Source of the DNA: Ceratopteris richardii
Taxonomy: Eukaryota > Streptophyta > Polypodiopsida > Polypodiales > Pteridaceae
DNA length: 64,000 nucleotides
Assembly: GCA_020310875.1 (NCBI GenBank)
Contig: CM035433.1
Location: forward strand, 111,476,806-111,540,805
Direction: 5' to 3'
Both the position numbers and the translations under genes were made by a program. Positions 43,584 to 55,836 of the stretch are shown in pieces (positions within the stretch are counted from its first letter, which is position 1; each line of letters opens with the position of its first letter). The notes beneath the pieces are model-generated. The model was given only the letters and a program-made list of their open reading frames with translations. It searched no databases and was not told the DNA's origin.

Positions 43584-45770
43584 ATGTGTGCAGCATATGT
43601 ACTGAACAGGTGTCCCACTAAAGCGCTGCAATCTATCACTCCATATGAGGCTTGGCATGATCGCAAGCCATCTGTTGCTCATCTGCATGTTTTTGGTTGT
43701 TTGGCATATGCACTAGTGCCTGAACAACATCGTAGAAAATTGGATGATAAGGCAGTAAAATGTATTTTTGTTGGGTATAGTTCTGAAAGTAAAGGCTATC
43801 GTCTGTATCATCCACACACTAAACGCATTCTGGTTAGCCGTGATGTTGTATTTGTGGAAGATGCTGTTCAGCCATTGCTTTCATGTACTAAGGAGACATC
43901 TGTTAGCTCCAAAGACATGTATGATACTTTGATGCCTCTTTTTACAGGTGGGCAGTCTAGTGTTGGTCCTAATGAGGCAACTTCTCAGCCTTTGCAGGTT
44001 TCATATGATGACGCAGATCATTCCATTTCTGATGCAGATTTACATGATGCACTTGTTGATGAGAGAGATGATATTGAGCAGGCAAAAACTATGCCAAAAT
44101 GGCTGGTGCAGACTTTGCGTGACAGCAAATTAGATTCACCTTTGTCATATCGTACTCGTTCAGGCTCTCATAGTGCCTCCTTTGCATTAGATTGCTATGC
44201 TATGGCTACGTCTAGTCTCTGTGATGAGAATGAGCCTGTTTCTTTTGATGAAGCAGAGAATTCAGAAAATTGGATGGCTGCTATGCAATCTAAATATGAT
44301 GCTATAATGAAGAATGGTACATGGTCTTTATGTGACTTGCCTCCAGGCAAGAAGGCCATTGGCACTAAGTGGGTATACAAGCTAAAGCGTAAACCTAATG
44401 GTACAGTTGACAGGTATAAGGCTAGGCTTGTTGCAAAGGGTTATGCACAGGAAAGAGGCATTGATTTTGATGAGACATTTGCACCTACATGCCGTATGAC
44501 TACTGTTCGGAGCATTTGTGCACTTGCAGCCCATCATGGTTGGAATGTACATCATTTGGGCATTAAAACATCATTTCTGAATGGTGACTTGCATGAAGAA
44601 GTGTATGTTTTTCAGCCACGTGGCTTTGTGGAGAAAGGGCATGAAAACCAGGTGTGCAGGTTAAAGAAGGCATTATATGGTTTAAAGCAAGCACCACGTG
44701 CTTGGTATGAGAAGATACATGCCTATCTTGTTGCACATGGTTTTGAGAACAGTCCAACTCAAAGCACCTTATATGTTAAGCGTGCTAATGATGTGCTTCT
44801 GATCATTGTTGTCTATGTTGACGACATGCTACTCACTGGTCCTACTGAGAAGCATATTGCTGATTTCAAGGCTGATTTGCATGCCTCATTTGAGATGTCT
44901 GATTTGGGGCATTTGCATCACTATTTGGGCATTCAGTTTATGCAAGTTGATGGTGGAATGGCTTTGTGTCAAACGAAATATATTGACACATTATTGCAGC
45001 GTTTTGGCCTTGAAGACTGTAAGCCTATTGCTACTCCTATGGAGACAGGTTTACGATTGAGTCTTCATGATGCTGGAGATGCATTTGATGTTGTTCTCTA
45101 TCAGCAGGCTGTTGGATGCTTGATTTACTTATGCAATACTCGGCCAGATATTCAGTTTGCTGTCTCACAGATGAGCAGGTTTATGCATTGCCCAGGAGTC
45201 ACGCATTGGAGGGCGGTCAAGCGCATCTTTCGCTACTTGAGTGGTACTCGCCTACTTGGGTTGTTTTATCCCAAGGGGGGATCACTACCGCCAGATTTGC
45301 ATGCTTTTTCTGACTCAGATTGGGTTGGTTGCTATAACACTCGTGTGTCCACCAGTGGTTTTTGCTTCATGCTTGGTAGCTCATGTATATCTTGGTTGAG
45401 CAAGAAGCAGCCTACTGTGGCCACTTCCAGTTGTGAGGCTGAGTATAGGGTAGCTTTCACAGCGACTATTGAGTGTGTGTGGCTCAGACGCCTTATGGCT
45501 GATTTGGGTCTTGGCCAGTCTTCTGCCACGACCATCTTCACTGACAGTCAGAGCGCATTGGCAGTTGCGAGGAACCCTGTGTTCCATGCTCGCACTAAGC
45601 ACATTGAGGTGCATTATCACTATGTCAGGGAGAGGTTCTCTGCTGGGGAGATCAGCTTGGCATATTTGCCCATGCAGGAGAACATTGCAGACCTTTTCAT
45701 GAAGGCTCTGCCTAGGGAGAAGTTTGAAGCTTTCCGCAAAGCTTTGGGCTTACTTCCTTTTGTGGAGTGA
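43584..45770 (+). CDS. Copia A integrase C-terminus, RT and RNase H (728-codon open remnant)
   Basis: A long open frame covering the rest of pol. The integrase tail is at 1-110 (CAAYVLNRCPTKALQ, LVSRDVVF). RT spans about 230-470 ([69 protein letters not shown] near 410). RNase H spans about 580-720 (DSDWVGC, TSSCEAEYRVAF, TDSQSALAVARNPVFHARTK) and the frame closes at KALGLLPFVE. Catalytic residues of RT look intact. It lies downstream of several in-frame stops, so it cannot be made as part of a normal polyprotein. The first ATG is an internal methionine, not a natural start. Confidence 0.9.
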   Translation: MCAAYVLNRCPTKALQSITPYEAWHDRKPSVAHLHVFGCLAYALVPEQHRRKLDDKAVKCIFVGYSSESKGYRLYHPHTKRILVSRDVVFVEDAVQPLLSCTKETSVSSKDMYDTLMPLFTGGQSSVGPNEATSQPLQVSYDDADHSISDADLHDALVDERDDIEQAKTMPKWLVQTLRDSKLDSPLSYRTRSGSHSASFALDCYAMATSSLCDENEPVSFDEAENSENWMAAMQSKYDAIMKNGTWSLCDLPPGKKAIGTKWVYKLKRKPNGTVDRYKARLVAKGYAQERGIDFDETFAPTCRMTTVRSICALAAHHGWNVHHLGIKTSFLNGDLHEEVYVFQPRGFVEKGHENQVCRLKKALYGLKQAPRAWYEKIHAYLVAHGFENSPTQSTLYVKRANDVLLIIVVYVDDMLLTGPTEKHIADFKADLHASFEMSDLGHLHHYLGIQFMQVDGGMALCQTKYIDTLLQRFGLEDCKPIATPMETGLRLSLHDAGDAFDVVLYQQAVGCLIYLCNTRPDIQFAVSQMSRFMHCPGVTHWRAVKRIFRYLSGTRLLGLFYPKGGSLPPDLHAFSDSDWVGCYNTRVSTSGFCFMLGSSCISWLSKKQPTVATSSCEAEYRVAFTATIECVWLRRLMADLGLGQSSATTIFTDSQSALAVARNPVFHARTKHIEVHYHYVRERFSAGEISLAYLPMQENIADLFMKALPREKFEAFRKALGLLPFVE

Positions 45771-45834
45771 TTTCCACATAGCTTGGCACTTCCTTATACA
45801 TGAGTGCCAGCTCCTTGTTCACCGCATCACTCCC

Positions 45835-46074
45835 AGGGGGGATTTGTTGATATATTTAGGTAGTGATGTGTGTGAACACACTAGGACCGTCGGGGCACTT
45901 TTTTCCCTCTTTAGGAGGTTTTTTTCCCCCGGCTTGTATATACGCCTATTGCCCTAATGGGCTACTTATCTTTGTACATTCTCTAGTAATACATTCAGTA
46001 TTGTGTGTTGTGCTCCAAGCTTCTTCTTCTTCCTTGTGCTGTTCGCGTGCTTCCGTAGACGTCTAACTCCAACA
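45835..46074 (+). repeat. Copia A PPT and 3' LTR
   Basis: PPT AGGGGGGAT (45,835-45,843), then the LTR 45,845-46,074, followed by the TTTTC duplication. Confidence 0.95.
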
Positions 46075-46780
46075 TTTTCATCTTTTCATGGCAATTTTTC
46101 CAAGTCATATTCATTTTCTTACTAGTGCCTTTAAATTCATTAATCTCTGATTTTTTTTCATGTTCTATGTCATGCGTCTTCTATAAAGATTGTGCTCTAG
46201 TGACCACTTGCATGCAGGCAACTTTTCCCATACTTCTGGTGGGTTTTACCACCAAGCCAATTACATTGATTTAAATCTTTTGAAAATTGGCTAGATTGTT
46301 AGGGCAATCTCCAAGGAGATGTTCCTTTCCACAATCTAGACAAAAATATTGAATCATTATAGATTGAGGTTCCCCTGGTGGAGGAAGTGGAGATTCATGA
46401 ATAAAATGATCTCCTTGACATCTATAACATGATCCTCTAGGTCCTTGAGGCCTATATTGTCCCAATTGAGGTTGCGGTTTGGGATTCATGTACATTACCT
46501 GAGTGTATTCTGACTCCCAACTAGGTTATATCAATGGTGCATCGTAATTGATATGCCTCATTATGCTATGGGGATTCAATATAATAAGCAAGTGGGATAT
46601 CTCCATGTGTTGAAACAAAATGTTGACCATTAGGATCATTTGTTGATCCAAGATTATATTTACAAACATCTTAGGGAGCTTTCTTTACATGGTTTTTTGA
46701 AATATCTTTTGAAGATGCCATTGAATCTAAATGAAAGACTCCTAGCTTATGAGCTGAACTTTTTTTCTTATCATTGATAA
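46075..46780 (-). pseudogene. Gypsy-2 gag nucleocapsid part right of copia A
   Basis: The 74-codon piece (46,271-46,495) reads CYRCQGDHFIHESP and CLDCGKEHLLGDCP, aligning with two knuckles of element E. The first has lost its last cysteine. Further right, a KLGV-type phrase near 46,750 matches E QVAKKLGV. The gag core, leader and 5' LTR of gypsy-2 are not found; homology fades at about 46,780. Confidence 0.75.
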
Positions 46781-46789
46781 ACCCCTCAT

Positions 46790-47465
46790 GATGGAGTAGA
46801 TTTAGAACAATGACAACAATTCATGATCAGAGAAGCTAATTGGCTCAATAAATGAGAAAAAACAATATTCGAGACATACATTGCCATCAAAAGCCTCTTG
46901 AGGACAAAAGAGTTCAAGAGGATGGATGTGTCGAAAGAGATCCAAGCAAGAAAAAGAAACATAGAAAACCAAAGAAGAAAGCAATGACTCATCATTCTTG
47001 AAGTAGATATCATCATCTACCCAAAGCCTCGTAGATGCTTAGTTGTATCTTATTGTGTCTGGGTTCGGTCCCATTTGCTTCTACCATTGTTTCATTCATC
47101 TTCAAGGGGAATCATCCCACATATGATGTACTTTGGAGAGCCTCCTCCAAATTTATATAAGGAGGTCCTCTCCTCCACTTTTACTTGGTTAGAAGCTTGT
47201 AGAACCTACTTCATGCTCTTGGCAAGCTCATTTCTAATTCATGTGAGTTTACCCATTTCTTGGTCTACTCACTTTGACTCTCTCACACTATTTTATTTTG
47301 TATCTAATTTTCATTTTTCTTTTGCATGTGTACTTTCTACAATAATAACAATCATGACTCAAGAGATCATGAACTATACATTTTTAATCAAAAAATTTGA
47401 CAACCAAGACAACCTTGTCTAATGCTGAAACTCATAATAGATTTTTGTTGATCCTTGGCATATGT
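46790..47465. other. Unassigned sequence
   Basis: Small open frames on both strands (60-115 codons) lack family motifs. I see no repeat or RNA gene. Confidence 0.4.
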
Positions 47466-47469
47466 AAGG

Positions 47470-48128
47470 AATCTGACACTGTGAAAGAAATTCCACCTAC
47501 AATAGTCAGAATTATCTTTCCAACTCCCATTACAAGGTAAGAGTATTTGTTAGCACATGTGACATAATTTGCTATAGGGGAAGGCTAAAGTGAAGTGAAG
47601 AAACTATGTTGCAGTGTAATATGTTTGGTTGCACCACTATTAAAGTACCAAACATTTGAGTATATTGCAAACATACACTACTCGAAAGATGGGTCATAAT
47701 TTTAAACAATACTAAATGCCCATTCTTCATTGTGAACAAGATTAGTAGACTCTATTTTAGGCATAGACGCCTCTACAACAACCATTTTAGCTTCTTTTTT
47801 CTTTTCCTCTTTGTAGTGAGTTTAGGACAAATTTTTATGAGATGATCATTTGTCATGAAGTACTTGCAAAATTGTTTCTGCTTTTCTGCTTTCTTGTCAT
47901 CTTTGTCTTCCTTCTTTGAATGTGCAACATTAGAAGATTTCTACTTACTAGTAGATGAGCTTCATTTACCTTTGCCCTTCTAACTAGCTAAGAAATCTTG
48001 ATATGCAACATGTATAATTGACATGTTTTGCCTCGACTAATCTTGTTACAACAAAATAGAGACTAACTCTTCAAGGCATTTAGATTGCCTTCCATCATCA
48101 ATTGAAGAGTAGAAGCAAAAATCTTATA
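47470..48128 (-). pseudogene. Copia A-family gag/protease fragment
   Basis: The reverse complement aligns by eye with copia A from about 42,090 to 42,760: the gag end, lysine-rich linker (AAGAAAGAAG-type), FDSGA region (near 47,620) and the VMGVGKIIL phrase (near 47,520). It has many stops and no LTR, so it is an old truncated copy. Confidence 0.7.
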
Positions 48129-48129
48129 G

Positions 48130-48562
48130 GTGCATAGGTTGGGTCTCACATTGATCTATGAGTTTGCTTCGCACCTACCTCTCTAGTTTTTTCTCTTTTC
48201 TCTTCTTCTTCTGCAACTTTACACATCCATAAGTGAGTTTATTCATGCATCGAAGAAGATATTGATCCTATGGAATGCACTGAATCTATGTCATTTGTGG
48301 CTCTATGGATGGAATTCCATTGAATAGGGGGTGTCTCTATGAGAGTAGTCCTTGAGATTGACTTTGGTTGTAACTCCTAAGTGTTGTAGATACAAGGAAT
48401 TGGCTCCCCAATCCGGTACTACTTGCAACTCTCTCATGAATGGTCTTCCCAAAATCATCTTATAGGCCTGGTTTTCGCTAAAGTTGCATATAGAAAAGTG
48501 TGCTTAAACCTACACCATAGGTAGTGAGAGTTATTCCTTCTAACAGTCCTAAAGGTCTCTCG
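48130..48562 (-). pseudogene. Third gypsy E-lineage fragment: protease region
   Basis: The reverse complement resembles element E at about 28,960-29,350: an acidic stretch ending in CKVAEEEE-type residues, a TTKVNLKD(Y) phrase, YLQHLG-type and MILGRPF-type phrases, and a PLGLLEGITLTTYGVG phrase near 48,520-48,560. It is a separate copy because gypsy-2 already has this region at 39.0-40.0 kb. It breaks off at the G-rich repeat. Confidence 0.7.
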
Positions 48563-48860
48563 AAGGGGGAGTCTTTGGACGAATTTGGGTGTGGGGGGGG
48601 AGGGGGGCTGAGTGGAAGGAGGATGAATTTGAGTGGGAGGGGAAGGCTTAGGATGATTTTGAGTGGGGGGGGAGTCTTTGGACGAATTTGGGTGAGGCGG
48701 GAAAATTTCGAGAGACGAATTTGACTGGGAGGGCAAGGCTTAGGATGATTTTGAGTGGGAGGGGGATTCTTTAGACAAATGCAGGTGAGGGGGAGGGTTG
48801 GGATAATTTGATGGGGGAGGAAGAAAATTAGATAGGGGAGAAAGGGATGGGGGCATTGAT
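48563..48860 (+). repeat. G-rich minisatellite
   Basis: Alternating units contain GGGGGAGTCTTTGGACGAATTTGGGTG-like and GGGAGGGGAAGGCTTAGGATGATTTTGAGTG-like phrases, at least three rounds. Many G runs of 3-10 occur on the plus strand. Confidence 0.8.
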
Positions 48861-49200
48861 GTCTTCTTTGCCTCCTTGATGCAAATGACCCTATTGTGGC
48901 TCCTCCAAGCCAACGAAAGATGCCCCACAAAAAGTGTCGAAGAAAATCCTTCAAGGGAATGCATCATGCCATAACATAATAAAAAGATTCTTGCTCAATC
49001 TAATGTCCAAGAATGTATAATAGTTCATGGATTTAATAGTCAAAGAGGCTAGCCAATGCTATCCCAATTCATGTGTGCATCCTCTAGGAAGAAAAATATT
49101 GGTCGAGCATAACCCAAGCAATGCAAGACTAATATGATCTTCTGCTAAACTACAGTCCCCCACATAGTTTTTGAACCATCTCGATCAAAACTTCTCCTCT
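48861..49200. other. Unassigned sequence
   Basis: No family motif seen between the G-rich repeat and the next gypsy remnant. Confidence 0.4.
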
Positions 49201-49204
49201 ATTG

Positions 49205-50640
49205 GCTTATTAAACAAATTGAACCATAGAAATGAAATGAGTTGAACTATAGTCTTCCACCCTCTTATCTAATGGTGTCAAGTTCATAGGGAATTTTCGA
49301 GAAGTGAGAATTTCATCATACCAATTAGTTTGAGCATCTACAAGAAACAATCCACTATCCATTGGCTCATCATTCATACATATTGTCCTTTTGATCACGA
49401 CCATCCTTGACACTTGGTCTGCCGTGTAGTGCTCTTTCCCTAGCTTAATGTGAATTTCAAAGTCATATTCTTGGAAGAGTAGTAGTCTTTTCCAAACCCT
49501 TCTAGATACTCTAGAGTTACTAATCAAATACTTTAGAGGTTGATGGTCTAAAATGGAAATGAAATGTACGCCTATAAGATAGTGCTGAAACATTGAAGAA
49601 AAACACAATAGCCAAACCTTCTTTTTTTGTAGTACTATAATTCTTCTTTGCCTTCATAAGTAATCTAGTTGCATATGCAATGGGATGGTCCACCTTGTGT
49701 GTGGATGGTTGTGTCAAGACTACTCCTACTGCATGAAGATTGGCATTTGTATGCACGTGGAACTCAAGTGACCAATTAGGAACAATTAAGAGTGGTGCAA
49801 TACATAACCTTATCTTTAGCTCACCAAATTCCTTTTCATATTAAGGACTCCACGAGAAAGGGATCTTCTTACTGGTAAGCCTTGATAGAGGCTTAGCTAT
49901 GTCCAAGTACATTTGTATAAGTCTTCTATGGTATCGTGCATGGCCTAGAAAACTTTGGACTTCCTTAAGAATCCACAAAATGGGCATGGAAAGAACGGAA
50001 GCTACTTTAGGTTAATCAACAGCTATCTCGTGGCCAAAACTATATGATCAAGAAGAGTACCTTTGGTGAACAAAAAATGACATTTAACAGGAATCAACAT
50101 CAAACCTGTTTTGAGACATTGCTCAAAGATTTCTTTCAAATTTTCCAAATGCTAGTGAAAATCTTGGGCCATTTATGTACCTGAGAATACTGAAAATTCA
50201 TCCATGAAAATGCAAAGGAATGTCGTTAACCATTTTCCCAATATTAGATACATTGTTCTATTAAAAGAATTAGGTGCATTTTTTAGGCCAAAATCCATGT
50301 GTGTGTAGACATAAGTGCCCCATGGAGTAACAAAAGTTTTTTTTCTCGATCTTCAGGATGAATAAGAATTTGATTGTAGCCACTGAATCCTTTAAGAAAA
50401 CTCTACAAAGTGTGCCTAGCTACTTCTTCTAGTAGCTACTCTGTGAAAGGTTGAGGGAAACCATCTTGAACAATCACCTTATTCAAAGCGCAAAAATCAA
50501 AACATACTCTTATTTTGCCACTATTATACAATAACCATAGATGAAATCCACCTAGAATGCTCTATAGGAATAATAATACCGGCCTTCTATAACTTTGTTA
50601 TTTCCTCTTTGATTGCCCCTCCGTATTTGGGATTAAGTTG
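49205..50640 (-). pseudogene. Gypsy-4 (Athila-like) RT and RNase H, decayed
   Basis: Minus-strand pieces are 49,210-49,608 (RNase H end: ILDHQPLKYLISN, RVWKRLLLFQEYDFEIHIKL, HYTADQVSRM) and 49,520-49,756 (HTNANLHAVGVVLTQPS, PIAYATRLLMKAKKNYSTT). Near 50,130-50,210 the RT reads FMDEFSVFSGT, with HLENLKEIFEQCLKTGLML. The first aspartate pair of the usual FMDDFSVF is changed to DE. It differs clearly from element E, is closer to Athila-type sequences as I know them, and is full of stops and frameshifts. Confidence 0.8.
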
Positions 50641-52080
50641 ATAGCACCTACTTCTTACAAGTGCAGATCCCTCTATTAAGAGTATTCGATGTAGTCCAAG
50701 TCCTCTAGAATACCTGATAGAACCTTGTAGGACCATGTAAAGGCATTTTTATAGGAAAAAAGAAGAGCACTTACCTTCTGTAGTGAGAAAGGGTAGTGCC
50801 AAAGCCATGTGGCTAGGTGGACTACTTGTGGGTTCTCTTCATCTCCAAAGTTCACTTCTTGAACAAGCACTTTAAAGGTAGCCTCACTTGAAAAAAATCA
50901 TCACACTATGCACCAGGGTGGAATTCAGCTTATGCTCCATGATGTGTTCCTTGGCCCATCCATCACAAATATCTAGAAATAGGAGGTCTTCCTTGGTCTT
51001 AGGATCAAAATTAGGCTCCTCATGTACCTGCACAATTTTGGCATTTTCTAGCCCTGCATCCATAAAATTGATGTGATTACATGTGTCCTCCTTGCATAAC
51101 AGTGTAGTGGTGCCTTTTGAAAAAAAAATTCCACTTTGGTCAAATGGCCCGATTGGAGGTTTTTGCTTTTGAGGTGTGTGAAAAATGTGAGCTTGTCCAT
51201 CTTGCTTCACGGTAGGAGTTAGTTCTACATAGAAAATTTTCCCATTTTCTCCAAAGAAGGGCTCCTTGCCTACTTGCCCAATACCTGCTAGGTGCCTACT
51301 TTTGGTAGTTCTTGATGAAAATCACCAAAAATCAAGTTTCTAAATTGGCAACCTTAGCTACCTAAGAATTTTCACCTGCTTGGGCCACTCTGGGAGAGGT
51401 GCCCAATTCGGGCCACATGAGGCCCTGTTTTGACTTCTACATATAGTTCCTTGCAATCACTTGATTTACCTCCCATTACTGTTCAAGTGCATATTTTCAT
51501 TTTTTGCCTCTTTTTGGCCTCCTAGTGCTTCCTCTACAAAATCCTCATTTATTTCACTTGTTTCAATTGTGGAACATTCTACACTACCCATCATCCAATT
51601 TAACATATTATCATCTTCATGAGGTAGAGAAGGCATTACCTGATTATCCATAGTATACCCAATTGCCTTGGTAGTGTCACATCCTTCCTCCAAGTCTATC
51701 TGCAATTGATTATTAGCCTTTGTAGAAATCCATGGCCTATTCCTTCCCCAATCTTGTAATGATTTGGCTTGCTTGAGCCAAGGTCTTCTTAGAGGTATAG
51801 GATAAGAGCTCTCTTGGGGGAAGGAAATAACCACAAAATCCAAGAGAAATTGACAACCTTGAACTATCATACTTTTTGATAATGCCCAATGGTGTGACTT
51901 GATGTTGATCTACAAGACATATAGTAACTGGTGTTGCCTTTGTGAGGTACAAATTTAATTTCTTCATAGTTAAAGCAGGCATCAGATTGATGCTAAAGCC
52001 ATCATCTACAATGACACCTATCAAAATTTCACTTTTTATGGAAACAAATAATCTCAAACTCTAGTATTCTATCATGGGTG
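50641..52080 (-). pseudogene. Gypsy-4 gag-protease to RT linker and protease, decayed
   Basis: Pieces are 50,676-50,870 (FKNAFTWSYK-like, the start of RT), 50,884-51,210, 51,466-51,870 and 51,737-52,057. The last carries IGVIVDDGFSINLMPALTMKKL, a DDG-type retropepsin active-site region as in some plant gypsy elements. Order and strand match 49.2-50.6 kb, so this is one element. Confidence 0.65.
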
Positions 52081-52650
52081 TAAGGGAAAAATCTAACATG
52101 TACTCATCTATACTTGGCGGTGGGCTTAGATAGGTAGACTGTATGACTTTAAGTAAATCATTTCTCACCTTTGAGTCCATTTTTACGAGTTAAAATAAAT
52201 TGACCTTGTGGTGAATTCCCTTCAAAATTTCTTTAATATTCACCTCATATGTATTCTCATAGGGGTGTGTGGGTTGGTCCTTCAGTGAAGTCCTCACCAT
52301 ATCATAGTCTTCTTTAGTAACCACCTAATCCTTCAAATCAACCTTCTTACCCTCTTCTTTTTCCTTGACTCCCTGTCGCTCTTCTGTATGGGTTTTCCTC
52401 ACTTGTCTAGCTCTAGTCATCATAGGTATTGTGATGCGTTGTTGCCTTATATGCTTTTATCTAACTTCTCTAAGTTGTGTAAATATATGTTCATGGACTT
52501 CTATATGTATGTATTTACATGTGGTCCAAGTAAAAATATATGTATGTAGGTACGGGCTAGGTTAAGGAAGTGAACACAATATAGAGGTCCCAACACATAA
52601 GTGTGTATATAGGTAGATAAGGATTGTTAAATCAAGATATTTAAGATAGG
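52081..52650. other. Unassigned sequence left of the microsatellite
   Basis: It may contain more gypsy-4 gag in the first 250 bp, but no motif is clear. No gene is supported. Confidence 0.35.
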
Positions 52651-52654
52651 TACT

Positions 52655-53496
<842 letters not shown>

Positions 53497-53830
53497 TAAC
53501 ATTGTTAGCTCATCTAAGGCATCATCAACATCCCTCTAGTTAGTCTCAAAATCGCATGAAAATTGGTGAGTGTACTCAAGGTGATTATGAGTTCAAATCC
53601 ACTTCACTTTGTGGTGTCATAATTTTAATATGAGCTCATTTTAGCCTCCGAACACACTATCATAATGCTTATGCAAGCAATTTCATATGTTTGTTCCAAA
53701 CACATATACAAGTTTCAGTTTGCCAATACAAGCACCTTGAAGTATGTTATAGATTTAACAGAGCTCAAGAGGGTGGTTATGTTCAAATCTTCAAAATACA
53801 ATCATTTTTCTGCATCAGAGTATCTAGTCA

Positions 53831-55293
53831 ATGGCCATGGCTAAAAGCAATGATGTATTCCCTATGTTTGTTGTTGAGGATAGGTTGGATGGTACTAATA
53901 TGGGCAAATATGATGCAACATGTATTGGTAGCAAAAAGGTTGTGGAATATTGTGCATGGTGTTGAAAAACATCCTCCTACACATGAAAATATGGTTATTG
54001 AAGGTGATGCAGATGGTGTTGAAGATTACGATCTTCAAATTCCTATTAATGTTGAGGTTCCTCCACCACCTACTATAGAGCAACTTCATTGGGATGGCAG
54101 AGATTCTCAAGCACATGCATTGATAGTTTGTCTATTAAACATGTTGATCCCTCACATTTGCTCTTGCAAAAAAGAAAAGGATGCTTTGGATACATTTAGC
54201 ACTTTATACCAAGCAAGAAATGAGGTGCGTGTTTCTTACCTCCAAAAACAATTGGAGAGTGAGCATATGAATGAAGAAGATTCTATGGACAGTTTTTTGA
54301 CAAAGATCAAATATTTGAAGGAGCACTTGATGTCTACAAATGAAGTCTTGCCAGATAGTTCACTTGTGCAAAATGTTCTTAATGGTCTTCTAGATTCATA
54401 TTAGAGTTTTGCTTCTACCCTTCAGTTGATGATGAAAGGAAATTCAAGTGCCTTAACTTTTAAGGAGTTAGTCTCTTTTTTGTTGCAAGAAGATCGGTCC
54501 AAGCAAAACATGTCCACTATGCATGTCGTAAATCAAGCTTTCTTGGCTAATTAGAAGCTCTAAATGGAGCTCATCTACTAGTAATAAAAAATTTGCTAAT
54601 TTTGCACAGTCAAAAAAGGAAGACAAAGATGAAAAGAAATTGAAAAGCAAAAAAGTTCTTCAAATACTCGAAAGGAAATGATCATGCAATAAAGAGTTGT
54701 CCAAAACTAGATGCAAAAGAGGCAAAGAAGAAGGAGGTTGGAATGGTTGTTGCAGAGGCCTCTACACCTAAAGCAGAGTCTGCTAATGTTGTGCAAAATG
54801 AAGAATGGGCATCTACTAATGTTTGCATCTATGACAAATCTTCTCATGAACAGTCTATATCTACAGTAGACTCAGATGTTTGGTACTTTGATAGTGGGGA
54901 AACCAAACATATTACCTTGTACCATAGTTTCTGCAGTTCAGTTGATCCTAACCCTATAGGGAATAATGTCACATGCACCAAAAACTCTTCTTATCCTATC
55001 ATGGAAGTTGATAAGATCATTATGAATATTGCTGATGGTACTTCTTTCACATTCTGAGATGCTTTGTTTGTGGCACGGATCAAGAAAAATCTATTGTCAG
55101 TTTCAGCATTATCCAAGATGAGCTTGGTTGTCAAATTTGTTGATGACACATGTACACTTCATTCTTTTAAATGGCAATATTATTGCTTTGGGCATTTTAT
55201 GTCATGGCATGTATGAGCTCATAACTATGCAAAATCTATCAACAATTCAGCATTTGAAGTTCATCATTCTCAAGCTATCTCATATGCAAATCT
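53831..55293 (+). pseudogene. Copia B gag and protease, left part
   Basis: Gag starts MAMAKSNDVFPMFVVEDRLDG at 53,831. It keeps the segment ARNEVRVSYLQKQLESEHMN and DSFLTKIKYLKEHL, which copia A lost to its internal duplication. The knuckle region near 54,660-54,700 retains the KSCPK cysteine. The protease motif is YFDSGETKHIT, with E for A. Stops and frameshifts occur at about 54,402, 54,553 and 55,056. Copia C cuts it at 55,293. Confidence 0.9.
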
Positions 55294-55521
55294 GTTGATA
55301 TATTTAGGTAGTGATGTGTGTGAACACACTACGACCTCCAGGGCACTTTTTTCCTTCCTTAGGAGGTTTTTTCCCCCCAACTTGTATATATGCCTATAAC
55401 CCTAAAAGGTCACTTATCTTTGTACATTCAGTATTGTGTGTTGTGCTCCAAGCTTCTTGTTCTTCCTCGTGTTGTTCACGTGCTTTTGCAGATCTCAAAC
55501 TCCAACAATTGGTATCAAAGC
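55294..55521 (+). repeat. Copia C 5' LTR and PBS
   Basis: 214-bp LTR, TGTTGATATA to CTCCAACA, then TGGTATCAAAGC. Confidence 0.92.
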
Positions 55522-55836
55522 AGGGCGCCGCCGACACCCCTCCGGTCACATTCTCAAAATCGTAAAAAAAAATGTTGAGCATACTCAGGTGATTAGGAGA
55601 TCAAAATAGCTTCACTGTATGGTGTAGAAATCCGATATGAGCTTGTTTCGGCCTCCAAATGCACTATCACAGTGTGTGTAGGCAGCTTCATCTTTTTGTG
55701 CCAAAGATATATAGAGGTTTTAGTTCACCACTATAAGCGTCTCAAAGGCTGCTACAAGTTTAACAAAACTCGTCAAGGTACTTCTCTTCAACTTTTTCAG
55801 ATGCGGTCATTTTTCTACATTAGGGTATTTTAGTCA

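Larger units (their letters stand above)
40999..46074 (+). mobile_element. Copia A: complete Ty1/copia element with broken genes
   Basis: 5,076 bp with 230-bp LTRs at 40,999-41,228 and 45,845-46,074. Target duplication TTTTC is at 40,994-40,998 and 46,075-46,079. The PBS is at 41,231-41,242 and the PPT at about 45,835-45,843. The LTRs differ at three positions, all C/T transitions (1.3%), so insertion is fairly recent though older than E. The target is the gag linker of gypsy-2, which continues on both sides. Confidence 0.95.
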
